Shown here piece after piece: positions 11,568 through 25,300 of a stretch of DNA of 64,000 nt (positions within the stretch are counted from its first letter, which is position 1; every line of letters starts with the position of its first letter). The stretch is from Arcuatula senhousia (lineage: Eukaryota > Mollusca > Bivalvia > Mytilida > Mytilidae), in assembly GCA_963971305.1 (NCBI GenBank), contig OZ020308.1:23775275-23839274 (forward strand). The letters run 5' to 3'. The notes below the pieces were generated by a model. That model had not been told where the DNA came from, made no database searches, and saw nothing but the letters and a program-made list of their open reading frames with translations. The translations under genes and the position numbers were made by a program.

Positions 11568-12700
11568 ACTAGAGGCTCCCAGGAGCCTGAATCGCTCACC
11601 TTGTATTCGATGATACTTATATGCTGGATATAACAAAGGACTGCTACTCTGTGGAATTATCAATTTTAATGTTCTAAGGGAAACAACTTCTATCAAGAAA
11701 GGTCTTACAACTTTGACCCCATTACATAATTTTTAGATCTTTATGTGCTCAACCATATGCAATTTAAATTTTTCAAATATCTGGTATTGTTTTCAAGATA
11801 TAAGTCTTAAAAGAGCAAAATTTGAAAAAAAAAGAAAAAGGGCAATAACTCCTACAACTATTGTCAGATCTTCTTCAAAACTTCAGGGCAGGTAGATCTT
11901 TATGTGCTGATCATTATTACTCAAATAGAATTTTAATATCTGTTACCATTTTTGAGTAGTTTGCAAAAAACTGCAATTTTCCCTTATGTTCTATTTTTAG
12001 GCGTGGCAGCCATGTTTTTTGTCGAATCAAAATTTCGAACGATAATTTTGTAGACCACATACTACTAATCAACCCTACTAAGTTTCATTTCATTTGACTA
12101 AGCAGTTTCAGAGAAGAAGATTTTTGAAATGTTGAACAAAAAACTGTGAAAATGGTCAATTTTTACAATCCAAGGGATATAACTCCTAAACGAACGATCC
12201 TACAACTTTGACTCTGTTACAACTTTTGTAGATCTTGATGTGCTTATTCATATGAAATCTAATTTTTTGAAATATCTTGTATAGTTTTCAAGATATAGGG
12301 CTAAATAAGTAATTTTTTTGAAAAAATCCAGAAAAAGGGCAATAACTCCTACATCGGTTGTTGGATCTTCTTGAAAATTTCTGAGCAGGTAGATCTTGAG
12401 GTGCTGATCACTTTTACCCTTACCAGAATTTTGATATCTGTTACGGTTTTTGAGTAATTTGCAAAAAACTGCAATTTACCCCTATGTTCTATTTTTAGCC
12501 ATGGCATCCATGTTTTTTGTAGAATCAAAATTTCGAACGATAAATTTGTAGAGGATATACTACAGAACAACCCTACTAAGTTTCAATACATTTGGCCAAG
12601 CGGTTTCAGAGAAGAAGATTTTTGAAAAGTTGAACGACGGACGACGGACGCCAAGTGATTGCAAAAGCTCACATTGCCTTCGGCAAGGTGAGCTAAAAAG
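11568..12700 (+). repeat. Dispersed repeat bounded by AGGCTCCCAGGAGCCTG, near-complete copy
   Basis: Begins with the palindromic AGGCTCCCAGGAGCCTGAAT motif followed by CGCTCACCTT, and ends with AAGGTGAGCT, so the extreme ends are short inverted repeats. Internally there are two imperfect ~490-bp halves, each containing AAAAAGGGCAATAACTCCTA and TTTCAGAGAAGAAGATTTTT. The same module in reverse orientation covers 1-776 and 2103-2380. The 73-aa minus frame at 12349-12570 is a repeat artefact. Confidence 0.75.
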
Positions 12701-12720
12701 GCTACTTTATTAAATACAAC

Positions 12721-12880
12721 AAAAGGCTCCCAGGAGCCTGAATCGCTCACCTGGTTATGATGTCGACCCTATAAGGACTTTTCTAGAGCTAAATGAGCTG
12801 AACATTTAAGCAAGTAACAGCTTTTCTCTATCAAAGAAAAGTTAATGATGACAGACGCCAAGTGATGGCAATAGCTAATA
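12721..12880 (+). repeat. Fragment of the AGGCTCCCAGGAGCC repeat family
   Basis: Starts AAAGGCTCCCAGGAGCCTGA and CGCTCACCTGG, then a truncated ~155-bp-type unit (ATGAGCTGAACATTTAAGCA). Confidence 0.6.
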
Positions 12881-13326
12881 AAAGTTTTATCACCTGATTT
12901 ACATTTATAAATCATCGAAAGATTCCAGTGCATCTAAATCTTTTTAGATTCTAAGGAAGCTTTATATTCAAACACAGACTTAGAGTCACAGTGTTCAATT
13001 ATTTATGTTGCATACAGAAATAAGCCTAGCCCATCAATGTCTTTACCAGTTCACATAATATCCCATCGTTTTACATTCTTAGAAATCATCATCACTATTC
13101 GGTGTTACTAATTAGTGTTATTTGAGATTCAAAGGAAGCTTCATATTCCTACACTACAAATGTATAAATGCTCAATGATTCATATTAAATACTAGTACAT
13201 GACTGTACATGATGATGAATAAGCCTCACACATCAAATGCTATACAGGTTTCACATTGGTTTACATTCTCATAAAGCATTAAAACTCTCAAATGACAATC
13301 AAATGTTAAAAGCTGAGTCTGAATGG
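12881..13326. other. 3' flank of the kinase gene; nothing recognised
   Basis: AT-rich DNA just downstream (minus sense) of the kinase stop codon, probably including its 3' untranslated region. Three similar stretches with CACTATT/CATCGTTTTACATTCT-like text suggest an old local duplication. Confidence 0.35.
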
Positions 13327-16300
13327 TCATGTCACATACTGCAAAACTTTTTTGAGTGTTGATAAACTTGATCCTTGGTAGCCACCTCCAAAATGGTTCC
13401 TGTAAAATATTAACAGATTTAACGGTGTATACAAATCCAAAGACTTTTAAGGGAGAACAGAATGTGAAATTTTATATCACATTATCTCTTGTAAACCATA
13501 TTTATTTTCAAACTATCTCCTCTTAAAAACTGCTAAAATATTGAAAGTATTAGCATTCTCAAGAAATCAATAATTTTACAATAAAGTAAACTACATTTTT
13601 TCTTATTAATATTTCATAATAATATCATATCATCTTTACAAATTATATCCCCTTGAGAACTATTTGAAAAAAAAAATATTTTCAATACTCCAATTACATA
13701 AAAAAATTCAACTTAATCACAGAAAACCTATTACAAGTGTAAAAATATTAGGTTATAACATTTTTATCTTATTTTTTTATCAAAAATGTATAGCATAGCA
13801 TATTTTTGTTTTCTGTGTTTCTTTTCCTACATATTCTTACAAGTCAGAAAGTAGTTTTCACCACTTATTCTTCAAAATCATTTCTTGCCATGTTGCTGAA
13901 TAATAGCTATTTTCTGATAAAATTGTCATGAAATGACATAATTTTAAGGCCCTTTTAAAAAGTTTTAAGATATTAAAGGTTCTATTTTCAATTAACTGCT
14001 TAAATAATTTCACGACAATTTTTATTTTATTTTGTATGATGTGATTTACTTGCTTGGGAGATCTACTACATGACCAGCATAGACTTACCAGTGATTGAGA
14101 TAATGAAACAGTTTATACAGATCAGATCTCTTCCTGTATCCCTTGGCATGTGGTATGACTCTGAAGTAACTCTCAAAGAATGAGGAGTCAAATCCACCAA
14201 ACATCTTAGAAATGGCAAGGTCATACTCTGAATGTCCATAGAAACTGGCAGGGTCAAAGATTACTGGAAATATAAAACGCATAAAAGATCACTTTAACAA
14301 ATGTGTTGCAAAAAGTTGGAATGCCTTAAACTTCAAGAGCATTTGAATTCATGTTAGATCTCATTTTGACACATCATTTTCAATCAATCTGTCTATATGT
14401 TAACTGGTAATGTTTTATACTCTTTTTTACTTTGAGGCTAAAAACTACAATTTTATTAACAGCAAGTTTAACAAAAGAAATGTAAGACATGAAAATCTTA
14501 TGCATGTAAGTAAGATTTCTAAGTAAGATTTCTTGATGTATTCATTTAGTAAACCATGAACTGAGAACAAAATCCTGAATGTAAGAGATTTTTCCATGTC
14601 ATAATTTTAAATCAGTTTAAAAAAAAATACATCAGTTGAAAGAAAGGTCATTTATGTTGGCTAAAACAACAAAACATTCAAAATCTTCAAATCATACTCT
14701 ATCTTAATAAGAATTGATAATAATAAATTGTTACAATTAATAAACCTGGTTCTGATTTTGTTTCTCCAACGTTTCCACCCCACAGATCTCCATGTAACAA
14801 TGCTGGCTTTATATCTACGCTATCAAACAATTTAGGCAGATTGGGTAGTAAGGCAGACCACATTTCTCTGGCTTCTTTATTGTTATACTGAAACAACAGA
14901 GCTATGAAATTTCTTCATGTACATCTATATCGGGTACTAGTAATTATTATTCAAATTAAAAAGCCATGCAATTCAGGAGCTGTGCATTGCAAGACTTTAC
15001 AGTGAAAAAAAAACCCAAAAAACTCAGTGACAATTCTTCTACCTTTAAAGAAATTCCAAAAAGTTAGTTTACTGCTTTCTATTAAAAGTTCTTAATCATC
15101 AAGAAGTTCTATGGTCATTGCTTAAAGTCGTGTGGATGTTCCTGTTTTCTTTAGGTGAATTATTCTTTGTCCAGACATGTGTCTTTAAATGATAATTTTG
15201 GGATCAGATTTGTATTATGTTGAGGATTTTGTTATAACTTTCAGTTTACAGGTACTGTTGTTTCATAATTATTCCTTTGGTATTAATTTTTTGTGGTTTT
15301 TTGATACACAACAAAAGGGAAATTTAATATTGACCTGAATGCTGTAGACTTCAGAACAATGAATTTAAGGTTCATCTTTACACTTTTGAAAAAAATGACT
15401 GATATTTAACGTCTTTTTCAGTCTATGTGAAGCCTAAACTACACTTTCAGTTTACAGGTACTGTTGTTTCATAATTATTCCTTTGGTATTAATTTTTTGT
15501 GGTTTTTTGATACACAACAAAAGGGAAATTTAATATTGACCTGAATGCTGTAGACTTCAGAACAATGAATTTAAGGTTCATCTTTACACTTTTGAAAAAA
15601 ATGACTGATATTTAACGTCTTTTTCAGTCTATGTGAAGCTAAACTACACATTCAATTGCTTAATAAGGCGTAGCAGTGCTAGAAAAATAATTTTTGCATA
15701 AACTTTTACTATTTTGTACGTGTACACTTGATTCGTTTTACCGGGGCATTTCTTTGCCTTTTTCAGTTCATCCAAATATAGCCAAATATCAACAATGCCC
15801 TGTCATTTGGCCTCCACGTGTTAGGAAATTTCATTATTGGTGCTATTAAATCTACTCACAATCGGTTTTGTGGGAGGTTATTTAGGGGTAATTCATGCTT
15901 TATTTATGGTATAATGTGAACGGAAAGAAAATGAATAGAGAAAACAACAAAAGTAATCTAGTAAACTGGAAGGGAAAATGATCTGCGATTTTTATATCTA
16001 GATGCTGCTACGCTTTATTTCGTGTTTCTATGTGTCGTACATAGACTAGAAAAATAGGTAAAATATCTACCATTTTATTCGAAAGGTAACAATGAACCTT
16101 AAGAATCCACGAACTTATCAATTTTTATCAAACCACGAAAATTGGTACAATGTACCCATGAAAATAAATGAATCAACAGTATATGCATCCTCGGAAACCC
16201 AGAGGTTCTTCTCTCGCCTACTATTTCATCACCCCTGGGACATTTGGTATGAATTTGTTCGTTTCGAGTTCAGGATCTGATCTTGAACTTGATATTATTT

Positions 16301-19300
16301 GTATATAGAAACAAGTTTAAATTGCATTGGATAAATCTAAAGCGACCAATCAGAAAGCTCGATACAAAACCATCAAAAACGAAGTTTTTCGTGCGTTATA
16401 TCCGATAACAGTTCTTAAACAATTTGTAATGCTTTAAAAACTTACATTTTTGTTCACCATTTCAATTTGTTGGTCAATTTTCCTTGCATAAAATTCCTGT
16501 TCATAGAAAATAAACTATAAGTCTTACATACACAATATTGTAGTAAAATCATAGAACTATTCATTTCATTTTCTATATCTTCACTAGTTTTTGCAACAGA
16601 TTGTTTAAAAAGAAGGTTGAGTTAGAGCCAAAGTGGAAAGTGATGTTTTCTCACAGAGGGCACATAACCAGTACTGCAAACTGGTTAACAGCATATACAT
16701 AGTCAAAAGTCTTCTTTAAAAAAATGAAAATACAAGGAAGTTACATTAACATAACTGACATTTGGCTTGACCTGTTGCACAAGAGAACTTTCCCTTTAAC
16801 TTGAGCTGATTTAGAAGATAATTTTAACATCTTGATGTTAAGTTATCCTTAAGGCATGTTATTGCAGTTTTTATTAGCTTTAAAGCTACATGTCATTTAG
16901 ATGTTTCAAATTTCGCAAGCGTTAATCATTCCCCACTGAGTAAAAATCTTAGATTACTGATTAATTGATTGGTGTTTTTCGACTGTCCAGTTGGCAATTT
17001 ATTCACCATTGATCATCAGGACAAAAACAAATTGCAAAATACAAATAAAATTCAGATGTAAAACCAAGTCATAATTAAGACTGAGAAAAACCTAGATTAT
17101 ATAACACTTTCTAAAACTAGTATAGAGCATATCAAAATGTAAAATCTATTACAATACATAAGTCAATGTGTTTTCCTCTCTAGTTTGTCCCATGAAAATG
17201 GGTTATACAATACTTACAACCCAAGTATCTTTCCAAGTATTGTCCTGTTGTAAATAACCGCAGCAGGTTGTACTGTAAAAACCAAACTTATCAACATACT
17301 TGTATAGGTCACTTTTCCCTACAAAACTTTCACCCTTTTTTGCTTTGCTTTCCAGCTCAGAATTTAACAAATGCAACCTGCAGAAAAAATATGAAATTCT
17401 TGTACATATTTAATTAAAATAGCCTATAACAATTTTTCAGACATCTATAAAGTTTATAATCATGTTTAAATGAGGGTGGGTAGGAGGGGACTCACCCTGG
17501 ACTCCTGTAAAAAAACAAAACAAAATCCTACTCTCCCAGTAACTTAATGGAAAAGAAAAACATAAAAATCCTGAATTCCAGAAGCCTTTCTTACTGTCCC
17601 ATAGAGGGTCCTACCAACCTTCTAAAATGTACTTGAATCTTGTGAATTGGTAGGTACTTATAAAGTTGTATTTTCTTGAGTTCACACTGTTGCTTTATGT
17701 TTTTTGGAACGATTTCACAGAGTGAAAAATCCGGGTTATAAAATGGTGAATGTCAGGCAGGTAAGTGGGCTAGCGAGCGGGGAGGACATTTTCACAACAA
17801 TTTTCTCAGCAGCTACTTATCACAGCCACTTGAAATTTGGTATACAGCATCAGGTAACGGTCCCATACTGTGGGATTTGATTTCAGGTCTGTGGATCACC
17901 TACTTCCTGTTTAAAGAAATCTGTCTATTTTTTGTACTTTGACAGATTTTTTTCGTAGGTTACGTGATTTGTTTTTTTTGATAATTCTATGTCCACCGAT
18001 TTTGTCTTTGCCTTTTTCGGATTAATGACATTTGATTACCCAACTGTACACATTTGATTCTTTGATGGAATTAACTTTTTAATTGCCATACATTATACAA
18101 ATTTACCAAAAACAGGTATAAAATGGTTAATCTTGTTATGCTGCATACTGATTTTTCAAGGAGTAAGGGCTGTTCCATTTAAATTGACGTGGGACGAGGG
18201 GATGCAGATTTTTTATTTTTCTGTTGGTGGGGGGTTAAAATGTCTTTATTGTGGATGTGTAATGATTTTTTATATTGGTGGGGGGGGCAGGTCTTGAACA
18301 AAGTGCGTCCCCCTCCCCCACATCAATCTAAATGGAACAGCCCTAGCCTATCAGCAGGAATAATTAATTAAAACATTGGACAATCAAAAAAAGAAAAGTA
18401 CTCAAAACCAAAAAGTTGGAACATGGAAGCCAAATCCAACATTGAGGATATCGACAATGTACAGTACGAGAAAAGAAACCTGATGTTTTAAACAATTTTA
18501 GATTTGACCATCAGAAATTTCCCTAACAAATCAACCAATTTACATTTAAATTTTTTTTTTATTGTGAAGTCATTTATGAACCAATTTTCATGAAATTTGT
18601 TTCTATAGATGTAAATTTGGTTAGAGAATATTTGTTCATTTTGGCTCTGACTTCTGTCTTGTAGTTTAAGAATAGACAGTTTGAATATAAAAAGACTTTT
18701 TTATTATCCATTTTCCCTATACTGATTTTTTTGTCATCAACATTTTACTTTCTGTTTAAAAAATGATTTTTCAAATAAAGTCAAAATATCTCCTTATTAC
18801 TGTGAAAATTTGATTGAAATTGGTAGAGAAATGAGGTCACAATGATTTTTTCCCAAAAATCGAAATTTGATTGATTTGCTAGGGATTTTTTTTGGATGTT
18901 GCAATACTTTTGGCCCGTCACTGTAGGTTATATACTTTCACCTGATACCTTGCAAGCTTATCAGATCACTTTGACAGACCATTGAAATCTATGTACTCAA
19001 TAATTAAAGTACCTATATGAAAATCCTTACACCACTACTCACACCTGAAAAAGATAGAATGTGTAACTTTAAGCTCCATCTTATACATGTACATGTACCT
19101 TGCAAGCTGTTCTCCAAGCTTGGCAGAATACTTTGACAGACCATGGAAATCTATGTACTCCATAATTAATGCAGCTCCACCACCAGGCATATCAAATACC
19201 TACAATAATGATATAAATCTGGATACATGTAATTCACAGTAATTTCGACTACCGTATTTTGCCGTGTATAATGTGCATTTATGTACAATGCGCACCCCCT

Positions 19301-22300
19301 TTTCATGATGAAAATCTGGGGAAAAAAACGAAATTTTGTGTAAAATGCGCGATCATTTTCTATGACATAATTTTATAATACGCTTTACATGTAATATATA
19401 AGGATAAAGAGGAAGAAAAACTTTCTTAACAAACAAGAAATTTTACATTGATTCCTAAAACCCAGAATTCATGAATCCACAAATATCCATTTTAAAAAAA
19501 GCGCTACCTACAGGAAGGACGACGGATGTAAACAAAATTTCTCTGATGAAAATTTGGATATAAAAGTTTTATAAAGCATCGATTCTAGTTTTCTATTATA
19601 AAAACTGTAAAGTGAATGCTCCAGTAAGAAAACTTAAGAAGATGGGCATCGATATAGGCTTGTGGCGAGCGAGAATAGGACTTTTCACGCAACCAGTGAG
19701 TTCTTTGAAAATTGCCGCCATGTCATCGCATACACACAGGTTATCGGTACCCTTGGTCCTAAGATCGTCCTTGATACTTGGCTTAGTTTTATTGCTTGGT
19801 GGTGACATCGAAGCCAACCCTGGCCCCTGCAATCAAGACTTAGATAAGACAGAACACCCTGGAACTGTTACACGATCGTTTTCTCAGTCCACGCTAAACT
19901 GGGAAAAGGGGAACAACTCTAGTGACATTTGCCAAACTCTACAAGAGATAAAAGACCAGATGAGGACCATAACCCATAGTCTTAACGAAGTAAAATCGGA
20001 AATGTCTAGTTTCAGATCTAGCATTGAACTGTTAAACCAGAAACTTGATAACAACATGGAATCTCTGGAAAAGGAAAACAAGTACTTAGGAACTGAAGTT
20101 ACGTGTCTCTAGTCTAGAAGATCAAATTGAAAAATTTGACGCTTTCAACCGGAAAAACAATCTTATATTTGTGGGTATCGATGAGAGTATCGAACTGATG
20201 GAATACGAGCAGAAGGAGATCTAGATGCTTCATCAACTAACAACGGAAATAGATCAAATACTGGTTCATGGTTTGACTGCGAAAATAAAGTGCGTGCTTT
20301 TCTGCATAAGTTTCTTAAGTGCTCAAAGGAATTCTCTGATGATGTAAAAATTGAATCAGCACAGCGAATGAGAGGATCCGACAAGAATAGACCGATAGTG
20401 GTTAAGTTTCTTAGCATACGTGACCGAAATAGTGTTCTCAAACAGGCTAAACAGGTTCTCAAGTCTAATGAAAGATACCGTGTAAACGAGGACTTCACTC
20501 CAAGAGTTAAAACTGCTCGGAAGAATCTCAGCCCATTTCTACTTGAAGCGAGAGAAAAGGGAAGCAAGGTATCCATGCGTTATGACAAGCTTATGATCGA
20601 CAGCAAACTTTATGTGTATGACGACAGCACGAAAGGGATAGCAGAACTCTCTACAAGATAGGAAACAGGTCAAGGCCCACGGCATTGTATATATGTTAAA
20701 GATTCTAATTTTGATGTTTTTGAACCTTATTGTAATGAAATAAATGATGTAAATATATTGAATATTAATATTGTATCATGGAATATTGAGAGTCTAAAAA
20801 CTAAGCTACAAAAAGACAAAAATTCTGTTAATCAAATTGTAAATTCACATGATATTGTCTGCTTTATAGAAACATTTCAAAAAGTAGAAGGTGAATTTTT
20901 GAATGACTTTACTGATTTTGTATATTTTGAAAATTTTCGCATTATAGACAATCACTATTTTAATAAAGCCTCTGGTGGCTTACTTGTACTAGTAAAGAAG
21001 TCATTGTGTAAAGTAATGAAAATTAAACAAATACTTACGCAATTTTCAGACATGATTATTCTACATTGTAAAACAGAGGAAACAGTTATAATTTTATTAT
21101 TTGTATATATTCCTCCAGAAAGATCAGTTTGTTATAACTATCAAAATACAAATAATGGTATAAATATTGTTGAGGATGTCTTGTTTAAGTGCGTGTCTCA
21201 GAGAAAACCATGCAGTTTTGTCCAGAAGCAATATTTTCATGGCTGTGAAAGCAATGGTGTAACTTAAAGCCCTTCATGGAAGGCTTCTTTTGGCAAAATA
21301 TTTTTTTTTGAAAAATTCAACATGGCCGACCTTCGGGCCTTAACCAATATAACTGCATTTCTTTGCCAAATCAGCCTTATTGAAAGCAAAACTTCAACTT
21401 AACTAAGGTTTATTTTATCCCAATGTCTTGTGAGTTTCAAAATTTGAACATGAAATCCTTTAAGGGACATGCCTTGGCTTTCAATTGCAAATTTTTTTTT
21501 TAAAAACATAATTTCCACTACCAAGCACCCTTGGGGGGTAATATTGGCAATTTGCCAAATTTTTCAAAATCATCAAAATGCATAGTTTTAACGTTTAATT
21601 TTGTCCAAGGCAGGCCTCTTGAATGATATTCTTTCTAATATTCAAACATTTAATGCTAACAAGGTGAACATGTTAAACCTGCAACCATGGATTGTGTATT
21701 CTAGCTTCGGTACAAGTCTGTGAAATGGGTTGGTTTTGATTTTGGTTGCAAAACTAAATTTTTTTACAACTTTTGTAAAAACATGAAAGTGTTTAATTTC
21801 AAACAAAATGCATTTTTAATTAGTGACATCATAGTTTATAAGAATTACAATAGCTGTAAGTGTCTTGACTTTGCGCAAAATGTTCAAATCGGGGCTCAAA
21901 ATATGAAATGTTAAAGAATTAATGGAAAAATAAAGAAATTGTTAGTTTTAGGTGATCACAGCAGAACCATTAAAAGTCAGGTGAAATGTGGTGATTATGT
22001 ATTTAAAAGAACCCTTTTTGGTCTTTAGGAAATGATGCTTACAAATTTCCTTGTTGCCTTTTTTGTCATAATACAGGCATTCAAAAACTGATCTTGGGCC
22101 ATTTCTGTGTAGTACCAAAATGAGCTCTAGGGCCCTTTTTGTATTAATATTATGCAATAGATCTTCAATGCTGAAAAAGTATATTTATTTATTTCTGAAG
22201 TATGTTTAAGTTTGCATGTAGACAAACAATATCAAAAGAATAAGTCTAGAGGTGACTTGAATAAAATTAGTCAAATGTGACAAAAAGCATCATGTGACCA

Positions 22301-25300
22301 GACTTGCCATCTACCCCTAAAAATCTAAGTCGGATCAAAATTTTGAAAAAAAATATGTACCAGGCAAAGCAGTTTTTTGTACTTTCCTTCTCCTAATATT
22401 TACAATAAAACATTGTCTCAAATGCATTCCAGAAATCAATATTTTTTCAACTTAGTATTTTTAGGGGTAGAGGTTTTTTTTGGTCAAATGATGCTTTTCC
22501 CCATTTTTGACCAAATTTTTATTGAAGATCTCCTGACAGATTCTTTTGATTTTTTGTGCCTAATGGCAAACCTAGACATACTACAGAAATAAATAAATAG
22601 ACTGTTTCAACATTAAAGAAATATTGCATAAAATTAATACAAAAAGGGCTCTAGAGCTCATTTTGGTACTACACAGAAATGGCCCAAGATCACTTTTTGA
22701 ATGCCTGTATCATGACAAAAAAGACAACAAGGACATTTATAAACATCATTTCCTGAAGACCAAAAAGGGTTCTTTTAAATACATAATCACCACATTTCAC
22801 CTGACTTTTAATGGTTCTGCTGTGATCACCTAAAACTAACAATTTCTTTATTTTTCCATTAATTCTTTAACATTTCATATTTTGAGCCCCGATTTGAACA
22901 TTTTGCGCAAAGTCAAGACACTTACAGCTATTGTAATTCTTATAAACTATGATGTCACTAATTAAAAATGCATTTTGTTTGAAATTAAACACTTTCATGT
23001 TTTTACAAAAGTTGTAAAAAAAATTTAGTTTTGCAACCAAAATCAAAACCAACCCATTTCACAGACTTGTACCGAAGCTAGAATACACAATCCATGGTTG
23101 CAGGTTTAACATGTTCACCTTGTTAGCATTAAATGTTTGAATATTAGAAAGAATATCATTCAAGAGGCCTGCCTTGGACAAAATTAAACGTTAAAACTAT
23201 GCATTTTGATGATTTTGAAAAATTTGGCAAATTGCCAATATTACCCCAAAGGGTGCTTGGTAATGGAAATTATGTTTTTAAAAAAAAATTTTGCAATTGA
23301 AAGCCAAGGCATGTCCCTTAAAGGATTTCATGTTCAAATTTTGAAACTCACAAGACATTGGGATAAAATAAACCTTAGTTAAGTTGAAGTTTTGCTTTCA
23401 ATAAGGCTGATTTGGCAAAGAAATGCAGTTATATTGGTTAAGGCCCGAAGGTCGACCATGTTGAATTTTTCAAAAAAAATATTTTGCCAAAAGAAGCCTT
23501 CCATGAAGGGCTTTAAGTTACACCATTGCTTTCATAGCCATGAAAATATTGTTTCTGGACAAAATTTAGGATTTTGCATGGTTTTCTCTGAGACACGCAC
23601 TTAAAATAAATAATATGTTTGGTCAAGTGGAAATAGTGCTAGCTGGTGACTTTAATGCAGGAACTTCAGAAGTCCTAGAATTTGTTACAGATGATAAAGA
23701 CAATTATATTCCAAATTTAGAATATATATATGGTAATGGTCCAAGTGTAGAATCTGTTAAACCTAGCCGTTAGAATAAAGATAAGTCTTTAAACACTTTT
23801 GGTAGGTCCTTAATTGAGCTTTGTAATATATATGATCTTTGTATTGTTAATGGACGAAAAGAAGGAGATAAAGATGGCAATTATACATATGTATACTCCT
23901 GTGGTGCAAGTACTATAGACTATTTTATCACTAGCAATAGTTTTTTTCAGTAGAATTGTAAACATGTGTGTTTTAGATTGTGACTTATCTAAACATTTCC
24001 CAATTTCCTGTACTGTAAAAATAACATGTAGTGATCATTCTGTAAGAAATAACACAGAGAATGTTGATCAGTTGAAAAAGGTGAAATGGGATACCAGTAA
24101 AACTTCTTTATGTAAGGATTTGTACAATGAAATAGAAACTGTAGTTAATAATATTGTTGAAGTGATTGATACAAATGTAAATGAGGGTACAGAACTTTTA
24201 GTAGGTACTCTTCAGTCAATTTGTGAAAAGGCTGGTATGCTTAATGTTAGCAAGAAAGATACATGTAGAAAGTTTTATAACAAACAGCCTGATTGGTTTG
24301 ATGATGATTGTCAGGAAATGAAAAGTAAGAAATGTAAACTGCTCAATGATTTTAGAGCTACATCTGATTTTAATATATTAACAGAGTACATAGATATCAA
24401 ACAAAGTTTTCAACATTTACATGTATGTAAAAACAAACAAAAGAGTTATAAACAATGTAAGAAGCAAGAACTTTTAAATGCTGCTTCTGATAATGATGCT
24501 TGTAAATTTTGGAAATTGATTAAGTCATCTATTAATTTTAATTGTAAATCGGATCCTGATATCTCGTGTGACGAGTGGAAAGACTATTTTAATTGTCTCC
24601 TGAATACAAACAATGTTGATCAAAACCCAGAGTTTTCAGAGTATGTAAATGATTCTAAGCAAAATCATAATGAAGACTGTCGTTTATGTGATAATGATTA
24701 TTCCTTTTTAAACAGTGACATAACTGAAGATGAAATTGTATGTGAAATAAAAAGACTTAAAAATAATAAGTCACCTGGTGAAGATGGTATACCAGGAGAG
24801 CTGTATAAATGTTTATGTATTGAAATGATACCTGTTCTTTTAAAACTGTTTAATAGAATTTTTCAAACTGGTGAATTCCCTGAATGTTGGGTAACTTCTA
24901 TTGTAATTCCATTGTATAAAAAAGGTGATAAAAATGACTGTGGTAATTATCGTGGTATATCATTGTTATGTGTAATTAGTAAGATTTTCATGGGTATTTT
25001 ATCTAAACGTCTTGCAATATGGGCTGATATAAATGAGCATATTGTTGAGGAGCAAGCAGGTTTTCGCAGTGGATACTCCACTATTGATAATATTTTTATT
25101 TTGTCAAGTATTGTATCAAAATATTTATCTAAAAAAGGTGGAGTAGTATACTGTGTATTCATAGACTTTTCAAAAGCCTTTGATTGTGTGAATAGATCAA
25201 AACTGTTTTATCTATTGTTATGTAAAAACTTACATGGTAAAATGATTAGAATACTACAAAGTATTTATAGTAATGTAAAAGCTTGAGTTAAGTGTTCAAG

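Noticed and set aside
20163..20576. 137-aa minus-strand frame
   Set aside because: Antisense shadow of the LINE ORF1 region.
21720..23052. Paired 61-71-aa frames in the TTAA element as genes
   Set aside because: They are mirror copies in the two arms, with protein-changing differences and no known domain.
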